From Lachnospiraceae bacterium P6A3 (lineage in GTDB: Bacteria; Bacillota; Clostridia; Lachnospirales; Lachnospiraceae), in NCBI GenBank assembly GCA_000702085.1, contig KL370861.1, forward strand, positions 126,911 through 190,910: DNA of 64,000 nt. The letters are read 5' to 3'. Position numbers and translations under genes: made by a program. This document shows positions 36,449 through 44,899 of this stretch, piece by piece. The notes beneath the pieces are model-generated. The model saw nothing but the letters and a program-made list of their open reading frames with translations, was not told the DNA's origin and did no database searches. Within the stretch, counting starts at the first letter, position 1; each line of letters starts with the position of its first letter.

Positions 36449-39445
36449 ATGGATGTAAATACTATGAACGAAGAACAGTACTTATCGAGAATAAGTCAAC
36501 TTGAAAATGAAATTGAATATTTGCACGGACTTCTCGATAATGCTGGGATTTCATACAAACGGGAGGCAAAGGAGTTAGATGATTTGTCACCAGACAGGAA
36601 TCTTGCTTTTGAAGAGGATCAAGGAGCTCGTATTCTTCCGGTTACTATTACTAAGCAGCATATCCAGTATTACTATCATCTGTTCAAGGGTAGAAATGAT
36701 GTGTATAGTAAACGTTCCGGAAAAGCTAACAAGAAAACAGGAAAGCATGGATACTATACGCAATGTTGGAATTTCTGGAAAGATGGAATATGTCCGAAGA
36801 AGAATAATCCTCAGTTCAATTGCGGAGAGTGCCAGAATCAGCGATATAAAGAATTGACCGGGCAGGTACTGTATGAGCACTTAATCGGTGCGAAGGAAGA
36901 TGCCTCGGATGTAATCGGATTATATCCGATGTTTCCTGACGAAACGGTCAACTTTCTTGTATTTGATTTTGATTGTCATGACGACAAAATTGGTGGAGAT
37001 GACGGTGCAAACCTTGATCAGGAATGGATGGCAGAGGTTAATGCTTTCAGGAAGATCTGTGAAAACAATGATGTTCCGGTTTTGGTTGAACGTTCACGGT
37101 CCGGAAAAGGAGCTCATATTTGGATGTTCTTCGAAAAGCCGATACTTGCCGTTACAGCTAGAAAATTCGGGACGGCTCTTTTAACTAAAGGCGCTGAGTC
37201 TGTTAATATGAGAAACTTCATGTATTATGACAGAATGCTTCCGGCTCAGGATCATATACCGATTAATACAAAAACAGGCAAGCCGGGACTGGGTAATCTT
37301 GTAGCACTGCCATTACAAGGACAGGCTTTGAAGTATGGAAATAGCGCTTTTATTGATGAAAACTGGAATGCATATCCCCATCAATGGGATTGTTTAAAAG
37401 AGGTGAAAAAACTTTCTTCTGAAACCGTAGAAGAAAGAATAAAAGAATGGTCAGCAGAAGGAATCCTTGGTGTTCTTAGCAATGAGTTTGAAGCGAATTC
37501 TGAGTCTTCGAACGATACTAAGCCTTGGGACAAAGCTAAACATCCTTTGCATAAAGAAGACGTTTCCTCTGCTGTTGAGATTGTAATTGCTGACAAGGTT
37601 TACATAAATACAAAGAACATGAAACCACGGATGCAAAATGCATTGCGGCGCATGGCAGCTTTTAGCAATTCGGATTTTTATAAGAAGGCTGCAATGGGAT
37701 TATCAACAAAAGGTATACCGCGAATAGCTTTCTGCGGTTACGATGACTCGGGTTATATTTGTATTCCTCGCGCTTTGCTTGATTCTGTGGTTGATAGATT
37801 CAATGAGGTGGATATTCCTTTTTCGCTGACTGATAATAGGTGCACCGGAACACCTTTGGATGTTTCTTTCAATGGAATACTATATGAAGAGCAGATGAGG
37901 GGAGCATCGACTATTCTGGAACACGATAATGGTATTCTCGCTGCAACTACTTCTTTTGGCAAGACGGTTGTAGGCGCATATATGATAGCGCAAAGAAAAA
38001 CTAATACCCTTATTCTGGTACATAATACAGAAATTCAAAAGAACTGGATAGAGGATTTAACTAGGTTCTTGGATATAAATGCTGAGCTGCCGGAATATAA
38101 GACCAAAACAGGAAGGGTAAAGAAGAGAAAAAGCATAATTGGAAAGCTATATGCCGGACATAATTCTATGACGGGGATTATTGATGTGGCTATATTCTCA
38201 TCTCTGGGTAAGGGAGATGATATCAATCCGATTATTGAACAGTATGGAATGGTGATTATGGACGAATGTCACCATGGGGCGGCACAAACTGTCGAGGATG
38301 TTATAGGATCGGCAAAAGCAAAGTACGTTTATGGATTGACCGCAACGCCTAAGAGGGAAGATGGACTCGAAAAGAAAGTATTTATGCAGTTCGGTCCGAT
38401 TAGATTCCGTTATACAGCTAAAGAAAGAGCTGAAAAACAGGGCATTGATCATTTTGTCTATCCGAGATTTACAAGGCTTGTTAGTGCATCTGATCTTAAA
38501 GTTACCGAAGCAAACAGAGCGGTTATTGAATGTGATTCTAGAAACGAACAGATTATTGCAGACGTTGAAAAATGTGTTCAAAATGGTAGGACTCCACTTG
38601 TTTTGACTAAGTATAAAGAGCATGCGGATCTTCTGTATCAGAGACTGCAAGGGAAAGCGGACCATATTTATCTTCTTCAGGGTGGAGGCAGTAGAAAAGC
38701 CAAGGATGAAATGAGATTGCAAATGCGGTCGGTTCCGGATGAGGAGTCAGTCATCCTGGTAGCGATAGATAAGTATATTGGTGAAGGATTCAATTACCCA
38801 AGGCTTGATACAATGATGCTTACAATGCCTGCGGCAGCTGAAGGGAATATCGAGCAGTTTGCCGGACGCCTCCATCGAGACTATGAAACTAAGACAGAGG
38901 TTATCATTTACGACTATGTAGATTCTCATATTCGTGTACTTGAAAAAATGTATCATAAACGCCTTCGAACATATAAGAAGATAGGATACAAAATATGCAA
39001 TAATGTCATTGCCGAAAAGCAAAATGCAAATGCAATCTTTGGCATGGATACTTATGAAAAAGTATACGAAAGAGATCTGCTGGAGGCAAACAAAGAAATC
39101 ATTATTTCCAGTCCGGGATTAAATCAGACTAAGGTAAATGCATTTGTAGGGCTTATAAAGAAAAGGCAAGAAGATGGGGTGAAGATTACTGTTGTTACAC
39201 TTGATCCCGAAGGATATCCGGAAGAAAAGATTGAAGATACAAAGGCTCTTGTACAGGTATTAGAAAACTGTAGCGTAAAGGTTAGACTCCAGGATCATAT
39301 GCATGAACATTTTGCCATCATTGACGATGAAATAGTATGGTACGGAAGCATGAATTTACTTTCGAGGGCAAAGCTTGATGATAATCTGATGCGTGTTAAG
39401 AGCAAAGATGCAGCTCAGGAATTATTGGAAAAGACCTTCGGATAA
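36449..39445 (+). CDS. TOTE-type conflict protein: primase, SF2 helicase, PLD-like
   Basis: 998 aa, three parts. About residues 60-330: an archaeo-eukaryotic primase-like domain with a cysteine cluster (C...C...CGEC, about 108-132) and catalytic FDFDCHD (about 170-176), GKGAHIW (about 210). About 490-850: a superfamily 2 helicase with degenerate Walker A TTSFGKT, DECHHG (about 605) and the later motif EQFAGRLHR. About 870-998: a single PLD-like phosphodiesterase half (HEHFAIID, where HxK is HxH). This order matches the primase-helicase-nuclease fusions described as TOTE conflict systems. Target unknown; a role against foreign nucleic acid or R-loops is inference. Confidence 0.82.
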   Translation: MDVNTMNEEQYLSRISQLENEIEYLHGLLDNAGISYKREAKELDDLSPDRNLAFEEDQGARILPVTITKQHIQYYYHLFKGRNDVYSKRSGKANKKTGKHGYYTQCWNFWKDGICPKKNNPQFNCGECQNQRYKELTGQVLYEHLIGAKEDASDVIGLYPMFPDETVNFLVFDFDCHDDKIGGDDGANLDQEWMAEVNAFRKICENNDVPVLVERSRSGKGAHIWMFFEKPILAVTARKFGTALLTKGAESVNMRNFMYYDRMLPAQDHIPINTKTGKPGLGNLVALPLQGQALKYGNSAFIDENWNAYPHQWDCLKEVKKLSSETVEERIKEWSAEGILGVLSNEFEANSESSNDTKPWDKAKHPLHKEDVSSAVEIVIADKVYINTKNMKPRMQNALRRMAAFSNSDFYKKAAMGLSTKGIPRIAFCGYDDSGYICIPRALLDSVVDRFNEVDIPFSLTDNRCTGTPLDVSFNGILYEEQMRGASTILEHDNGILAATTSFGKTVVGAYMIAQRKTNTLILVHNTEIQKNWIEDLTRFLDINAELPEYKTKTGRVKKRKSIIGKLYAGHNSMTGIIDVAIFSSLGKGDDINPIIEQYGMVIMDECHHGAAQTVEDVIGSAKAKYVYGLTATPKREDGLEKKVFMQFGPIRFRYTAKERAEKQGIDHFVYPRFTRLVSASDLKVTEANRAVIECDSRNEQIIADVEKCVQNGRTPLVLTKYKEHADLLYQRLQGKADHIYLLQGGGSRKAKDEMRLQMRSVPDEESVILVAIDKYIGEGFNYPRLDTMMLTMPAAAEGNIEQFAGRLHRDYETKTEVIIYDYVDSHIRVLEKMYHKRLRTYKKIGYKICNNVIAEKQNANAIFGMDTYEKVYERDLLEANKEIIISSPGLNQTKVNAFVGLIKKRQEDGVKITVVTLDPEGYPEEKIEDTKALVQVLENCSVKVRLQDHMHEHFAIIDDEIVWYGSMNLLSRAKLDDNLMRVKSKDAAQELLEKTFG

Positions 39446-39473
39446 TAAAAGTATGTGACTATTGACTAATTGC

Positions 39474-39632
39474 TTGGAGGTTTTTGGTACTTCTGATGAT
39501 GAAATAGAACAAACGGTTTCAACATTTGAAGGCTTGAACCGTGGAAGTTATGATACAAATGGCCGAATAACATGTACTTTGTATCATACAGGTACTAATC
39601 AAAGAATGGAAATAGTTTGTGTATCGTATTGA
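39474..39632 (+). pseudogene. Gene fragment without start
   Basis: An open frame of 52 codons (from TTG 39474; ...DDEIEQTVSTFEGLNRGSYDTNG...) ends at 39632. No family recognised and no clear ribosome site; it looks like the 3' end of a gene truncated upstream. The rest of the 39633-39840 stretch shows no gene. Confidence 0.4.
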
Positions 39633-39848
39633 TTTTATTCTACGAAATTCATTCTAAGGGGTTCATTTTTGAGTAGTTTTTTCTACGGATTCGTACTACG
39701 TTTTGACTACTATTGACGACTGTAATATGCCAGATTATGCCGGGTTTTGCGCTTTTCGCATATTTTCTGTAAAATAGATGCGTTATTACACGATTGGCAA
39801 AAAGGCGCATAATACGGCATATTTTGCCATTTTGAAGAGGTTTTTTAA

Positions 39849-39965
39849 ATGATCAAAATATTGTTCGTCTGCTGGGGCAAGAGATTTCAGCAAAGCGAAA
39901 AACCTTGAAAATACGGCATTTTGAAGATTTATCAAACGGATTAACCCCCGTTTACACCTTTTAAG
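39849..39965. repeat. att-like scar, copy C
   Basis: ATGATCAAAATATTGTTCGT... at 39849-39878 again codes MIKILFVCWG, followed by a stop and, at about 39947-39962, CCCGTTTACACCTTTT. It lies between the TOTE gene and the ATPase gene, so it bounds a module on both sides. Only one TTTACACC unit is kept. Confidence 0.7.
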
Positions 39966-39988
39966 GTGAACTACCCGATGAGATGAGA

Positions 39989-40016
39989 GCACTCTGCATT
40001 ATGCAGGGTGCTTTTT
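39989..40016 (+). terminator. Rho-independent terminator
   Basis: GCACTCTGCAT (39989-39999) / ATGCAGGGTGC (40001-40011), one G-T pair, followed by TTTTT. It closes the att-like region before the iterated repeats. Confidence 0.75.
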
Positions 40017-40028
40017 GGCAGTAATTTG

Positions 40029-40134
40029 GAAGAAACGGTATAAAATGCAGAAATAGATCTTGAAGAAACGGAATGATGCTCTTGAAATATTGAAGAAATG
40101 GTACTATAATCCATTTAAAAGTTTGAAGAAATGG
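40029..40134. repeat. Four regularly spaced GAAGAAAYGG repeats
   Basis: GAAGAAACGG at 40029 and 40062, GAAGAAATGG at 40092 and 40125, most within TTGAAGAAAYGGWAY. Spacings are 33, 30 and 33 bases, about three helical turns each, ending 25 bases before the ATPase start codon. Such phasing suggests cooperative protein binding (operator array) or an iteron-like element. Confidence 0.7.
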
Positions 40135-40159
40135 AACTGTGTTGTTTTGAGGAGATAGT

Positions 40160-41497
40160 ATGTTTAAGAGAAAAGCTTTAGAAAAGCTAAAATATTGGAA
40201 AGAAAAAAAGGCACCAAAGTATTCTGTGCTTCTGGAAGGAGCCAGACGTGTTGGAAAATCGACAATTGCCGAAGAATTTGCAAAGCAAGAGTATAGGTCA
40301 TATATAAAAGTGGATTTTGCTAACATAACGCAGGATGTTCTTGATGTGTTCGATGACATAGCAAATCTGGATATTTTTTTTCTTAGACTGCAAACTGCAA
40401 CTGGGATAACGTTGTATAAAAGAGAATCCGTTATTATATTTGACGAGATCCAGCTTATGCCTAAAGTGCGCCAGGCTATAAAGTATCTGGTTGAGGACGG
40501 AAGATATGACTATATTGAGACCGGTTCTCTGATCAGTATAAAAAAGAATGTCAAGGATATAGTGCTTCCATCTGAGGAGATGAAAATACAGATATATCCG
40601 ATGGACTATGAAGAATTTATGTGGGCCATCGGAAATGATACCTATGGTGTATTGCGGGATTTATATAAGCTTGGGAAGCCGGTTGGAAATTCCTTGAACA
40701 GAAAGCTCATGCGGGACTTTAGAATCTATATGGCGGTAGGTGGAATGCCTCAGGCTGTAGAAGCTTATGTGGAAGGCAGGAATTTTACAGAAATCGATGA
40801 AGTAAAGAGAGAAATCATAGATTTGTACAAAGACGATTTCTTCAAGATCGATGATACTGGACTGATTGGAAGAATGTATGATTCTGTTCCGACGCAGTTG
40901 GCAACGGATAAAAGAAGCTATGTTATTTCGGCAGCTACAGGCAAAAAAAAGATTGATAAAGATTTAGAGCGTTTACATGATTTGCTAGATTCAAAGACGG
41001 TATTATCATGTCATAATGTCCTTAATCCGAGCGTTGCTTTGCCTCAAACGAGAGATGATGATACGTTCAAACTCTATTTGGCTGATACAGGGTTATTTAC
41101 TACCATGATTTTCAGATCATCAGGAAAGACGGATGAAAATATTTATACGAAATTGTTGAGCGATTCACTTCCTGCAGATTTGGGATATTTATACGAAAAT
41201 GCAGTTGCTCAGATAATTGCCGGATCGGATATAGACCTTTATTATCACACATGGGAGAAAGAAAACAGTTCCCACTACTATGAGGTTGACTTTTTGCTTG
41301 CTTCGAAAACAAAGATAGTTTCGATTGAAGTTAAGTCATCCGGAATCGGTAAGCATGAATCAATTACAGAATTTCAGAAAAAGTATTCTAAGCATGTTTC
41401 GAAGGAAATATTGTTATCACAAAAAGATATAGGCAATAGTGAAATGTTGAAATTATATCCAATATACATGTTGCCATTTTTAATTGAAGACCTATGA
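40160..41497 (+). CDS. AAA_14 / DUF4143 family ATPase
   Basis: 445 aa. P-loop GARRVGKST (about residue 30), Walker B VIIFDEIQ (about 93), and the C-terminal DUF4143 restriction-endonuclease-like region (VDFLLASKTKIVSIEVKSS; E...D...ExK pattern). These common bacterial ATPases have no settled function; the C-terminal nuclease-like fold suggests DNA interaction. ATG 40160 follows GAGGAGA. Preceded by the phased repeats. Confidence 0.88.
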   Translation: MFKRKALEKLKYWKEKKAPKYSVLLEGARRVGKSTIAEEFAKQEYRSYIKVDFANITQDVLDVFDDIANLDIFFLRLQTATGITLYKRESVIIFDEIQLMPKVRQAIKYLVEDGRYDYIETGSLISIKKNVKDIVLPSEEMKIQIYPMDYEEFMWAIGNDTYGVLRDLYKLGKPVGNSLNRKLMRDFRIYMAVGGMPQAVEAYVEGRNFTEIDEVKREIIDLYKDDFFKIDDTGLIGRMYDSVPTQLATDKRSYVISAATGKKKIDKDLERLHDLLDSKTVLSCHNVLNPSVALPQTRDDDTFKLYLADTGLFTTMIFRSSGKTDENIYTKLLSDSLPADLGYLYENAVAQIIAGSDIDLYYHTWEKENSSHYYEVDFLLASKTKIVSIEVKSSGIGKHESITEFQKKYSKHVSKEILLSQKDIGNSEMLKLYPIYMLPFLIEDL

Positions 41498-41514
41498 AAG
41501 GATGAGAAAGAGTT

Positions 41515-42294
41515 ATGAGGTTGGCGGCTTATCAATTTGCCGTATGTGGTGATATTGATCATAATCTTGAAATAATAAAAAAAGCTATAGTGAGCGCATC
41601 AGAGAATAAGGTGGATTTGATCATATTTCCTGAATGTGCTTTGACAGGGTATCCGCCTCGTGATATTGCCGGTTCAGACAGAATCAATGTCAATGTGGTT
41701 TCGGAAGCTATACAGGAGTTACAGAAACTGGCAGACGAACTGGATATTCACATTATAGTAGGAACAATCAACTACGTTGATTCAAAATACTATAACAGAG
41801 CATACTTGGTTTCACCTAACAAAGGCAAACGCTGGTACGACAAACGGGCACTCTATGGGTGGGATGAGGATAATTTTGCACCCGGCGATGAAAATGGAAT
41901 ATATGAAATAGACGGGATAAAGATTGGCGTAAGAATTTGCTTTGAAGTACGGTTCCCTGAGTATTTTAGAGAACTGTATCGGGAAAATACCGATTTGGAT
42001 ATTGTACTGTTTTATGATGTGGCTGATAAAGAGGATGAGACTCGATACCAGATGATTCGAGGACATCTGATTACAAGAGCTGTAGAAAATATCACACCCG
42101 TATTGTCTGTAAATGCGATTCATCCCTATCAGACAGCGCCTACCTGCTTTATCAATGCATCAGGGGGAGTATGTAAAGAACTGGATAAAAATAATGAGGG
42201 CATGCTCATATACGATTTTGAAAAACAGGAATTAAACTTTGGCGAAATTGGGCGTAAGCGCTATTCGGATCAATTGTCAGGATCTTCGACCTGA
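41515..42294 (+). CDS. Carbon-nitrogen hydrolase (nitrilase superfamily)
   Basis: 259 aa. Catalytic Glu in IIFPECALTGYPP (about residue 41), Lys in YDKRALYGWDE (about 105-110) and Cys in VRICFEVRFPE (about 142) form the Glu-Lys-Cys triad. Hydrolyses an amide or nitrile; small-amidase type by length. Follows the ATPase by 17 bases and precedes a GNAT gene. Substrate unknown. Confidence 0.9.
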   Translation: MRLAAYQFAVCGDIDHNLEIIKKAIVSASENKVDLIIFPECALTGYPPRDIAGSDRINVNVVSEAIQELQKLADELDIHIIVGTINYVDSKYYNRAYLVSPNKGKRWYDKRALYGWDEDNFAPGDENGIYEIDGIKIGVRICFEVRFPEYFRELYRENTDLDIVLFYDVADKEDETRYQMIRGHLITRAVENITPVLSVNAIHPYQTAPTCFINASGGVCKELDKNNEGMLIYDFEKQELNFGEIGRKRYSDQLSGSST

Positions 42295-42313
42295 AGTTTA
42301 TGGAGTTGAGAAA

Positions 42314-42883
42314 ATGGAAATTGTTACGGATTATTCAGAGGTCGTGATAGAGACAAGTAATCTGATCATGAAAAAGGCTGTATTTGGTGACTGGGAGCAG
42401 CTGTACCGAAATATAACAAGCCGACCGGAGTCTGCCAAATATATGCTATGGAAGATCGATGATTCTGAGGAAGAATCAAAGGACAGGATGCTTCGGACTC
42501 TTGATTTTCAAAGTAAAGAAAAGTATGCGCTTACCGTATATCTGAAAACGGAAAGCGGATTAGAGGCCATTGGATGGGCATCCATGCGTGAGGTCAATCC
42601 TGGTGTATATGAGGATATGGGAATCGCCATTGGACCGGACTTTGTCGGAAAAGGATATGGAAAACAGATTCTAAATGCATTGTGCGATGAGGCAAGAAAT
42701 CAAGGAGCAAAAGAATTTCACTGTAGTTATCGTGAAAAGAATCTGGCTTCAAAAAGATTGCAGGATGCATGTGGTTTTAAGTTTGACTATAAATCTAAAG
42801 AGAAAATAGATCCAAGAACGGACGAAAAATACGTGGTGGTGAACACCAAAAAAGATTTAAATGATGAAAGAGGAATGATATAG
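42314..42883 (+). CDS. GNAT acetyltransferase, RimJ/RimL type
   Basis: About 189 aa. TSNLIMKKAVFGDWEQLYRN start, MGIAIGPDFVGKGYGKQILNAL as acetyl-CoA loop and CSYREKNLASKRLQDACGF. ATG 42314 chosen (start after the nitrilase stop); the open frame upstream overlaps the nitrilase and is a shadow. Substrate unknown. Confidence 0.87.
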   Translation: MEIVTDYSEVVIETSNLIMKKAVFGDWEQLYRNITSRPESAKYMLWKIDDSEEESKDRMLRTLDFQSKEKYALTVYLKTESGLEAIGWASMREVNPGVYEDMGIAIGPDFVGKGYGKQILNALCDEARNQGAKEFHCSYREKNLASKRLQDACGFKFDYKSKEKIDPRTDEKYVVVNTKKDLNDERGMI

Positions 42884-42887
42884 GCGG

Positions 42888-43088
42888 ATGAATGAAATTA
42901 TTGTTAAAAACCGAAGCGGTTGGACTCTTCATGAATATATAGATATCCCTGAAGAAAAGATATCAGGGTATCCGAACGTTACCGGTGCATATGCCATGGT
43001 AGGATTTAATGCCAAAGCGAGGAATGGCGGGAATAAGCCATTTGTGGGCAGAATGGTATCTGATTTACACCTTATTTACACCTTTTGA
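42888..43088 (+). pseudogene. ORF truncated by att-like repeat
   Basis: 66 codons: an apparently normal N-terminal part (WTLHEYIDIPEEKISGYPNVTGAYA) ends in DLHLIYTF, which is the translation of the tandem TTTACACC repeat at 43064-43088. The original gene therefore lost its 3' end at a recombination junction. Family not recognised. Confidence 0.65.
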
Positions 43089-43303
43089 TTTGGGAAGGAA
43101 CACACCTCTGAAAGAGAGAGAGACAAAGATATGATCAAAATACTGTTCGTCTGCTGGGGCAGCGCAGTTAGAAAAATGCTGAAACCCGCATGAATACTGG
43201 GTTTCACGGCATCGAGATTTTCGGTTTGCACCCGATTTGCACCTTTTGAAAAAAGGGCGATTTTTGAACGAAACTATTAATCTTTTTTCAGCTCCGATAT
43301 GAT
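43064..43303. repeat. att-like scar, copy D (most complete)
   Basis: In order: tandem TTTACACC (43064-43088), the phosphatase-start segment ATGATCAAAATACTGTTCGT... (43131-43160; reads MIKILFVCWGSAVRK..., with the C-x5-R phosphate loop still visible), tandem TTTGCACC (43224-43249), and the CAGCTCCGATATGAT repeat (43276-43303). The two flanking TTTRCACC pairs look like paired integrase-binding sites around a core. It marks the left edge of the dyad-regulated island. Confidence 0.75.
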
Positions 43304-43351
43304 TATTCTAACATATTTTATTCAGTTATACGAACTTATAAGCTAAAGCGT

Positions 43352-43615
43352 TTATTCAATGATAATAATCTGATCAATCCATAGCTGCATCAACTTCTCA
43401 CCGAATTCTTTGTCCGTTATATCGTCCATACACTCAGATTCACCGAGCCATACAGTTTCGTTAGGATCCCACGCTGCGGGCGCTGTTCTTAGGGTGTATT
43501 GACCGAATCCGATTTTTGAGCTCCAGGAAATTACAACCCCTTTACAATCGTCCATAACAAAAGGTTCAATACTGTCTATTCTAAGATCAATTTCATTTAC
43601 ATTGTATTTACGCAT
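43352..43615 (-). CDS. Small hypothetical protein, dyad-controlled
   Basis: 87 aa, acidic, beta-rich (IDSIEPFVMDDCKGVVISWSS, GFGQYTLRTAP). Resembles small immunity-like proteins, but no family recognised. Start at 43615 has GAAAGGAG upstream; the longer frame reads through the dyad and is not real. Its promoter is the left-facing side of dyad 1. Confidence 0.7.
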   Translation of the reverse strand: MRKYNVNEIDLRIDSIEPFVMDDCKGVVISWSSKIGFGQYTLRTAPAAWDPNETVWLGESECMDDITDKEFGEKLMQLWIDQIIIIE

Positions 43616-43652
43616 ATTATTTCTCCTTTCGTACGATTTGCTATCTGAACGG

Positions 43653-43702
43653 ATGATATGACAATGGATGTGCATGTTCATGTACATCTGTTTTGTTATT
43701 CT
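43653..43702. promoter_or_regulatory. Dyad 1: shared divergent operator-promoter
   Basis: GGATGTGCA-N6-TGTACATCT at 43666-43689. To the right, 7 bases, then TATTCT (43697-43702); to the left on the minus strand, 7 bases, then TATCAT (43658-43653). One dyad therefore fits both the minus gene (start 43615) and the plus gene (start 43726). Confidence 0.8.
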
Positions 43703-43725
43703 GTAATCAAAATGGAGGGCTGATT

Positions 43726-44190
43726 ATGCTGATTACAGCTGCACTAATGGTGTGCACCAAAAAGTACCCTGATATTTCTGAAGAAGAAGTAAAAAAAAGT
43801 ATATGGACTAGTTTGTGGATTACGTTAAGTGAAGAACCTGATATACAGTTTATTGCGGGGATCAACTGTATCTCACAAATATGGGCAGCGGAGGAGTTGA
43901 TACGGGTTGCTAAGAAAGAAGACGGATGCCAAGTGTCTATTATTTGTTCTTATCCGGGGATGGAAAACAAGTGGGACACTATAATGAAAAAACGGATAAA
44001 GAAAATTCTAAAAGCTGCTGACGAAGTCGTTTATTTGGCCAAGAATCCAAATAAGCAGTCTTTTGAATTGTGTAATGAATGGCTTTTAAAGCATTCTGAT
44101 ATGCTGATACCAATTTATATAGGAAACAAAGAGCAATATGATAAAATAATACAGATGGCAATAAGTACGGATCGTGGTTATACAGGGTAA
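43726..44190 (+). CDS. SLOG-like protein (DUF1273 relative, shortened)
   Basis: 154 aa. [27 protein letters not shown]...[15 protein letters not shown] aligns with the DUF1273 protein at 50687 (FITGMQRGVDIWAAEL...FRGMENQWEKDWQKR), but the N-terminal TGHRP motif of that protein is missing. SLOG proteins bind nucleotide-like ligands and often work with conflict effectors. Strong RBS TGGAGGG. First gene after dyad 1. Confidence 0.72.
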   Translation: MLITAALMVCTKKYPDISEEEVKKSIWTSLWITLSEEPDIQFIAGINCISQIWAAEELIRVAKKEDGCQVSIICSYPGMENKWDTIMKKRIKKILKAADEVVYLAKNPNKQSFELCNEWLLKHSDMLIPIYIGNKEQYDKIIQMAISTDRGYTG

Positions 44191-44197
44191 AAGGACT

Positions 44198-44731
44198 ATG
44201 GCTAATGATTATAGAGAAACAAGTAAATATATTGCACTTATCCTTCGCCATAAACCTGAAACTATAGGAATTAAGCTAGATGAACATGGTTGGGCGGATG
44301 TGTCTGAATTGATTTCAGGAATAAGCAAAACCCACCTGATTGACATGGAAATTCTTGAAAAGATTGTTTCCGAGGATGAAAAGCAGAGATATTCATTTAA
44401 CGAGGATAAAACACTGATCCGAGCTAATCAGGGACATTCCATTCCAGTTGATGTTGAACTTGAAGAAGCAGAACCACCTGAGATTCTGTATCATGGAACA
44501 GGTGAAAAATACGTTTCATCAATTGATGATCAGGGGCTGATTCCAAAATCTAGGTTATACGTTCACTTGTCCAAAGATATTGAAACGGCTGTAAAGGTTG
44601 GACAAAGACATGGAAAACCTGTAGTTTACGAGGTGAGAAGCGGAGACATGAATAGAGCCGGATATAAGTTTTATATATCTGTAAATGGGGTATGGCTGAC
44701 CAAATCGGTTCCGGCGGAGTATCTTATCTGA
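44198..44731 (+). CDS. kptA: RNA 2'-phosphotransferase (KptA/Tpt1)
   Basis: 177 aa, standard size. Conserved blocks: [30 protein letters not shown]-type [11 protein letters not shown] and [23 protein letters not shown] hold the Arg-His-Arg-Arg residues that transfer an internal 2'-phosphate from RNA to NAD+. In bacteria the natural substrate is uncertain, but it is an RNA-end/RNA-repair enzyme. Starts 8 bases after the SLOG-like gene with AAAAGGA; same unit. Confidence 0.93.
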   Translation: MANDYRETSKYIALILRHKPETIGIKLDEHGWADVSELISGISKTHLIDMEILEKIVSEDEKQRYSFNEDKTLIRANQGHSIPVDVELEEAEPPEILYHGTGEKYVSSIDDQGLIPKSRLYVHLSKDIETAVKVGQRHGKPVVYEVRSGDMNRAGYKFYISVNGVWLTKSVPAEYLI

Positions 44732-44899
44732 TTATTCTCAGATGAAAGAAAAGCTTGCGATGGAAGTTGTTTCTGCGGAAGTTAATTGGAAACTTCGTTG
44801 AAACTGACAGAATGGGCAGTGGGGCAGCTTACGTTAATAGTCGGAGCGACATATATACGAGTGATGTTACGATGTTATGTCAAGGGAAGGATTACACAA

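Noticed and set aside
38198-38722. 174-codon minus-strand frame opposite the helicase part
   Set aside because: Antisense shadow; no ribosome site or domain.
40029-40134. CRISPR array
   Set aside because: Repeat cores are only about 10-15 bases and differ, spacers are about 18-20 bases, and no cas genes are near.
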